64,000 nt of DNA from Lacisediminimonas profundi (lineage in GTDB: Bacteria; Pseudomonadota; Gammaproteobacteria; Burkholderiales; Burkholderiaceae_D), in the NCBI RefSeq assembly GCF_008831265.1, contig NZ_VTTH01000003.1, positions 1 to 64,000 on the forward strand. Direction: 5' to 3'. Every line of letters starts with the position of its first letter. Positions within the stretch are counted from its first letter, which is position 1. The notes below the pieces were generated by a model, which made no database searches, was not told the origin of the DNA, and saw only the letters and a list, made by a program, of their open reading frames with translations. The position numbers and the translations under genes are program-made. Below are positions 62,659 to 64,000 of this stretch, piece by piece.

Positions 62659-64000
62659 CAAAATCCCCAATAGAATTCTTGTGGAAGAGAGGGATCTACC
62701 TTTTTAAATGAAATTCCGGCATTTATAAAGGCATCAACACCAATTTGCAGACTACCATTCGAAGGCTTGAAGTGTCCGGATATTCTGTTAATATCGTGAC
62801 CGTGTTTTATATTTCCAAAAATATCGACGGTTGCTTCTCCCGCTGTTAAAACGGGTTTTCCGCCGGATAACACTGAGTGCTTTAGTTGGTACGGACCAAC
62901 ATTTTTCGGGATGGCAACGAGGTCACCGTTCTCAAGTACAGCCCATTTTATAGCTCCTTGTTCAGCAATTGCGGCAAATGCAGGATCGGCAACCTTGATC
63001 GGAGCGATGCCCAGCGATTTGGCAAGCTCAAGGTCTTTCTGGAGATCCTCCGGCATAAGATTAGGAAAACTTTTTGCTGCGCTCGTCCTTGGTCCCGACT
63101 CCGCAACCGATAGGCGCAAACCCCAACTATCAAGGTAGGCCTCCGACCGTAGCATGAGCGACGGTCCAAGTTTGCCAACGCCATAAGCAAGTGCAGCCGG
63201 CGCTAACGGCAGCAGTCCGACTCCAGCATTGACCAGTTCAGCCTGGGTCGGGCTGAGGCCGGCCAACATACCTAACTGGGCAGTAGATGATGGAGTGTAT
63301 TCACCCGACCACGTCTGGCGCAAGTTCGCCTGCAAATTGTCGATGCCGTGCGGAATCAGGACTGCGCTGCCGAATGGGCTCATTCCTGCAGTTGCCGCAA
63401 TTTCCAATCCGGAAGCGACCGCCCCCACACTACCGGAGATCCGGCTATAGACTTGGGCCTTGAACAGTTCACTGGCGTTGCGCCCCAGTGAATCCAGGGT
63501 CGTGTCGTCGTTTGTAAACCCCGTCATCGGGTCGCTATATTCAAAGCTGTTTGGGTAGGCGGACTTCACCGGCATACCCCCGCCAGACATGTCATACAGC
63601 CGCAGTCGCGCCGCATTTGCAGTCGTAGGCGCGAGGTCCTCTCCATCCGCGATCGCCTGACTGATTCTCAAGGCATTGAACTGATCGGCAAGAGTCCTGG
63701 TTTCCAAGACACGAGGATCGGTAGTGGCATGCGGCATGTCGATCGGGATGTCGTCAGCAGACGACAAGCGCAAGCGGTCTCCCCCGCTTTGCGCTACCCC
63801 GACTCCCGGCCCCGCTACGCTGTTCTCCAGTAGCCATTGCGCCCGCTCCATGTTGGCAATATCACCGGCATTCGCCTGAGTTGCGCTGATAAACCGTGTG
63901 TTTTCACGGTCGAAATCCTGTGCTTGCTCTTTCTCGCCATACAGGACCGCAGCCTGCTGGCTCCCCCGACCCATCGCCCCCACAATCCCATTCCCCAACA
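62658..64000 (-). CDS. Polymorphic toxin-like protein, C-terminal part (5' end outside the window)
   Basis: The reading frame is open to the window edge, so at least 447 C-terminal residues are seen. A hydrophobic pre-toxin region ('VASGLEIAATAGMSPFGSAV', 'LAGLSPTQAELVNAGVGLLP') precedes a ~125-residue C-terminal domain with 'AIKWAVLENGDLVAIPK', 'KHSVLSGGKPVLTAGEA' and 'NRISGHFKPSNGSLQIG'. This layout and the 'SGHFxPS' ending resemble toxin domains of contact-dependent or Rhs-type proteins. The delivery class is not visible because the N terminus is missing, and I cannot name the toxin activity. Confidence 0.65.
   Translation of the reverse strand, partial: LGNGIVGAMGRGSQQAAVLYGEKEQAQDFDRENTRFISATQANAGDIANMERAQWLLENSVAGPGVGVAQSGGDRLRLSSADDIPIDMPHATTDPRVLETRTLADQFNALRISQAIADGEDLAPTTANAARLRLYDMSGGGMPVKSAYPNSFEYSDPMTGFTNDDTTLDSLGRNASELFKAQVYSRISGSVGAVASGLEIAATAGMSPFGSAVLIPHGIDNLQANLRQTWSGEYTPSSTAQLGMLAGLSPTQAELVNAGVGLLPLAPAALAYGVGKLGPSLMLRSEAYLDSWGLRLSVAESGPRTSAAKSFPNLMPEDLQKDLELAKSLGIAPIKVADPAFAAIAEQGAIKWAVLENGDLVAIPKNVGPYQLKHSVLSGGKPVLTAGEATVDIFGNIKHGHDINRISGHFKPSNGSLQIGVDAFINAGISFKKVDPSLPQEFYWGF

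Overview
The window reads as a high-GC betaproteobacterial chromosome, most likely Burkholderiales and probably Oxalobacteraceae-like. This rests on codon and GC style, a DUF6352 protein, the DUF1800/DUF1501 pair, a PrtD-type type I secretion system and the GGGGTCAGACTCGATT-type REP repeats. The genus is an inference. I see no rRNA, tRNA, CRISPR array or intact insertion sequence.

Region by region. (1) 1-4115: an MFS exporter and a DUF6352 protein lie between two near-identical copies of a long palindromic element that ends in 80-bp tandem repeats. (2) 4116-7900: an NRPS-like A-T-TE enzyme and a TRIC-family membrane protein, both on the minus strand. (3) 8263-20985: a type I secretion locus with a 2463-residue cysteine-free repeat protein, a PrtD-type ABC exporter, an HlyD-type adaptor and, after a 686-bp gap, a TolC-type outer-membrane channel. 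(4) 21013-32880: a co-directional run of an unknown protein, a GT4, a TPR protein, a FkbM-like/coiled-coil protein with nine 63-residue repeats, a second coiled-coil protein and a GT2. (5) 32914-51145: an 18-kb run, all minus strand, of glycan genes. It holds GSCFA and WcbI-type proteins, ManC, Gmm, Fcl and Gmd for GDP-fucose, an AT-rich block of transferase-like genes, an SDR/hydroxyacid dehydrogenase/cytidylyltransferase trio, a GT2, a Maf-like DUF115 protein and a TPR-methyltransferase. (6) 51344-62087: DUF1800/DUF1501, a methyltransferase, mutarotase, phosphohexomutase, GT4 and GalE, interrupted by at least six REP-like elements, a truncated REP-associated transposase, an IS66 remnant and a decayed AbiEi gene. 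(7) 62086-64000: a candidate immunity gene overlapping the 3' end of a polymorphic-toxin-like gene that runs off the window.

How it may fit together. The phosphohexomutase, ManC, Gmd and Fcl can supply GDP-L-fucose, GalE supplies UDP-galactose, and the cytidylyltransferase supplies a CMP-activated acid sugar. Several GT4, GT2 and DUF115 proteins could use these donors. No Wzx flippase, Wzy polymerase, initiating phosphoglycosyltransferase or polysaccharide export gene is visible. The glycan genes adjoin a type I secretion locus whose giant substrate lacks RTX nonapeptides. My leading hypothesis is therefore a surface-layer-like or adhesin protein that is glycosylated in the cytoplasm and then exported by the type I system. 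This is inference from gene content and order, not something the sequence proves.
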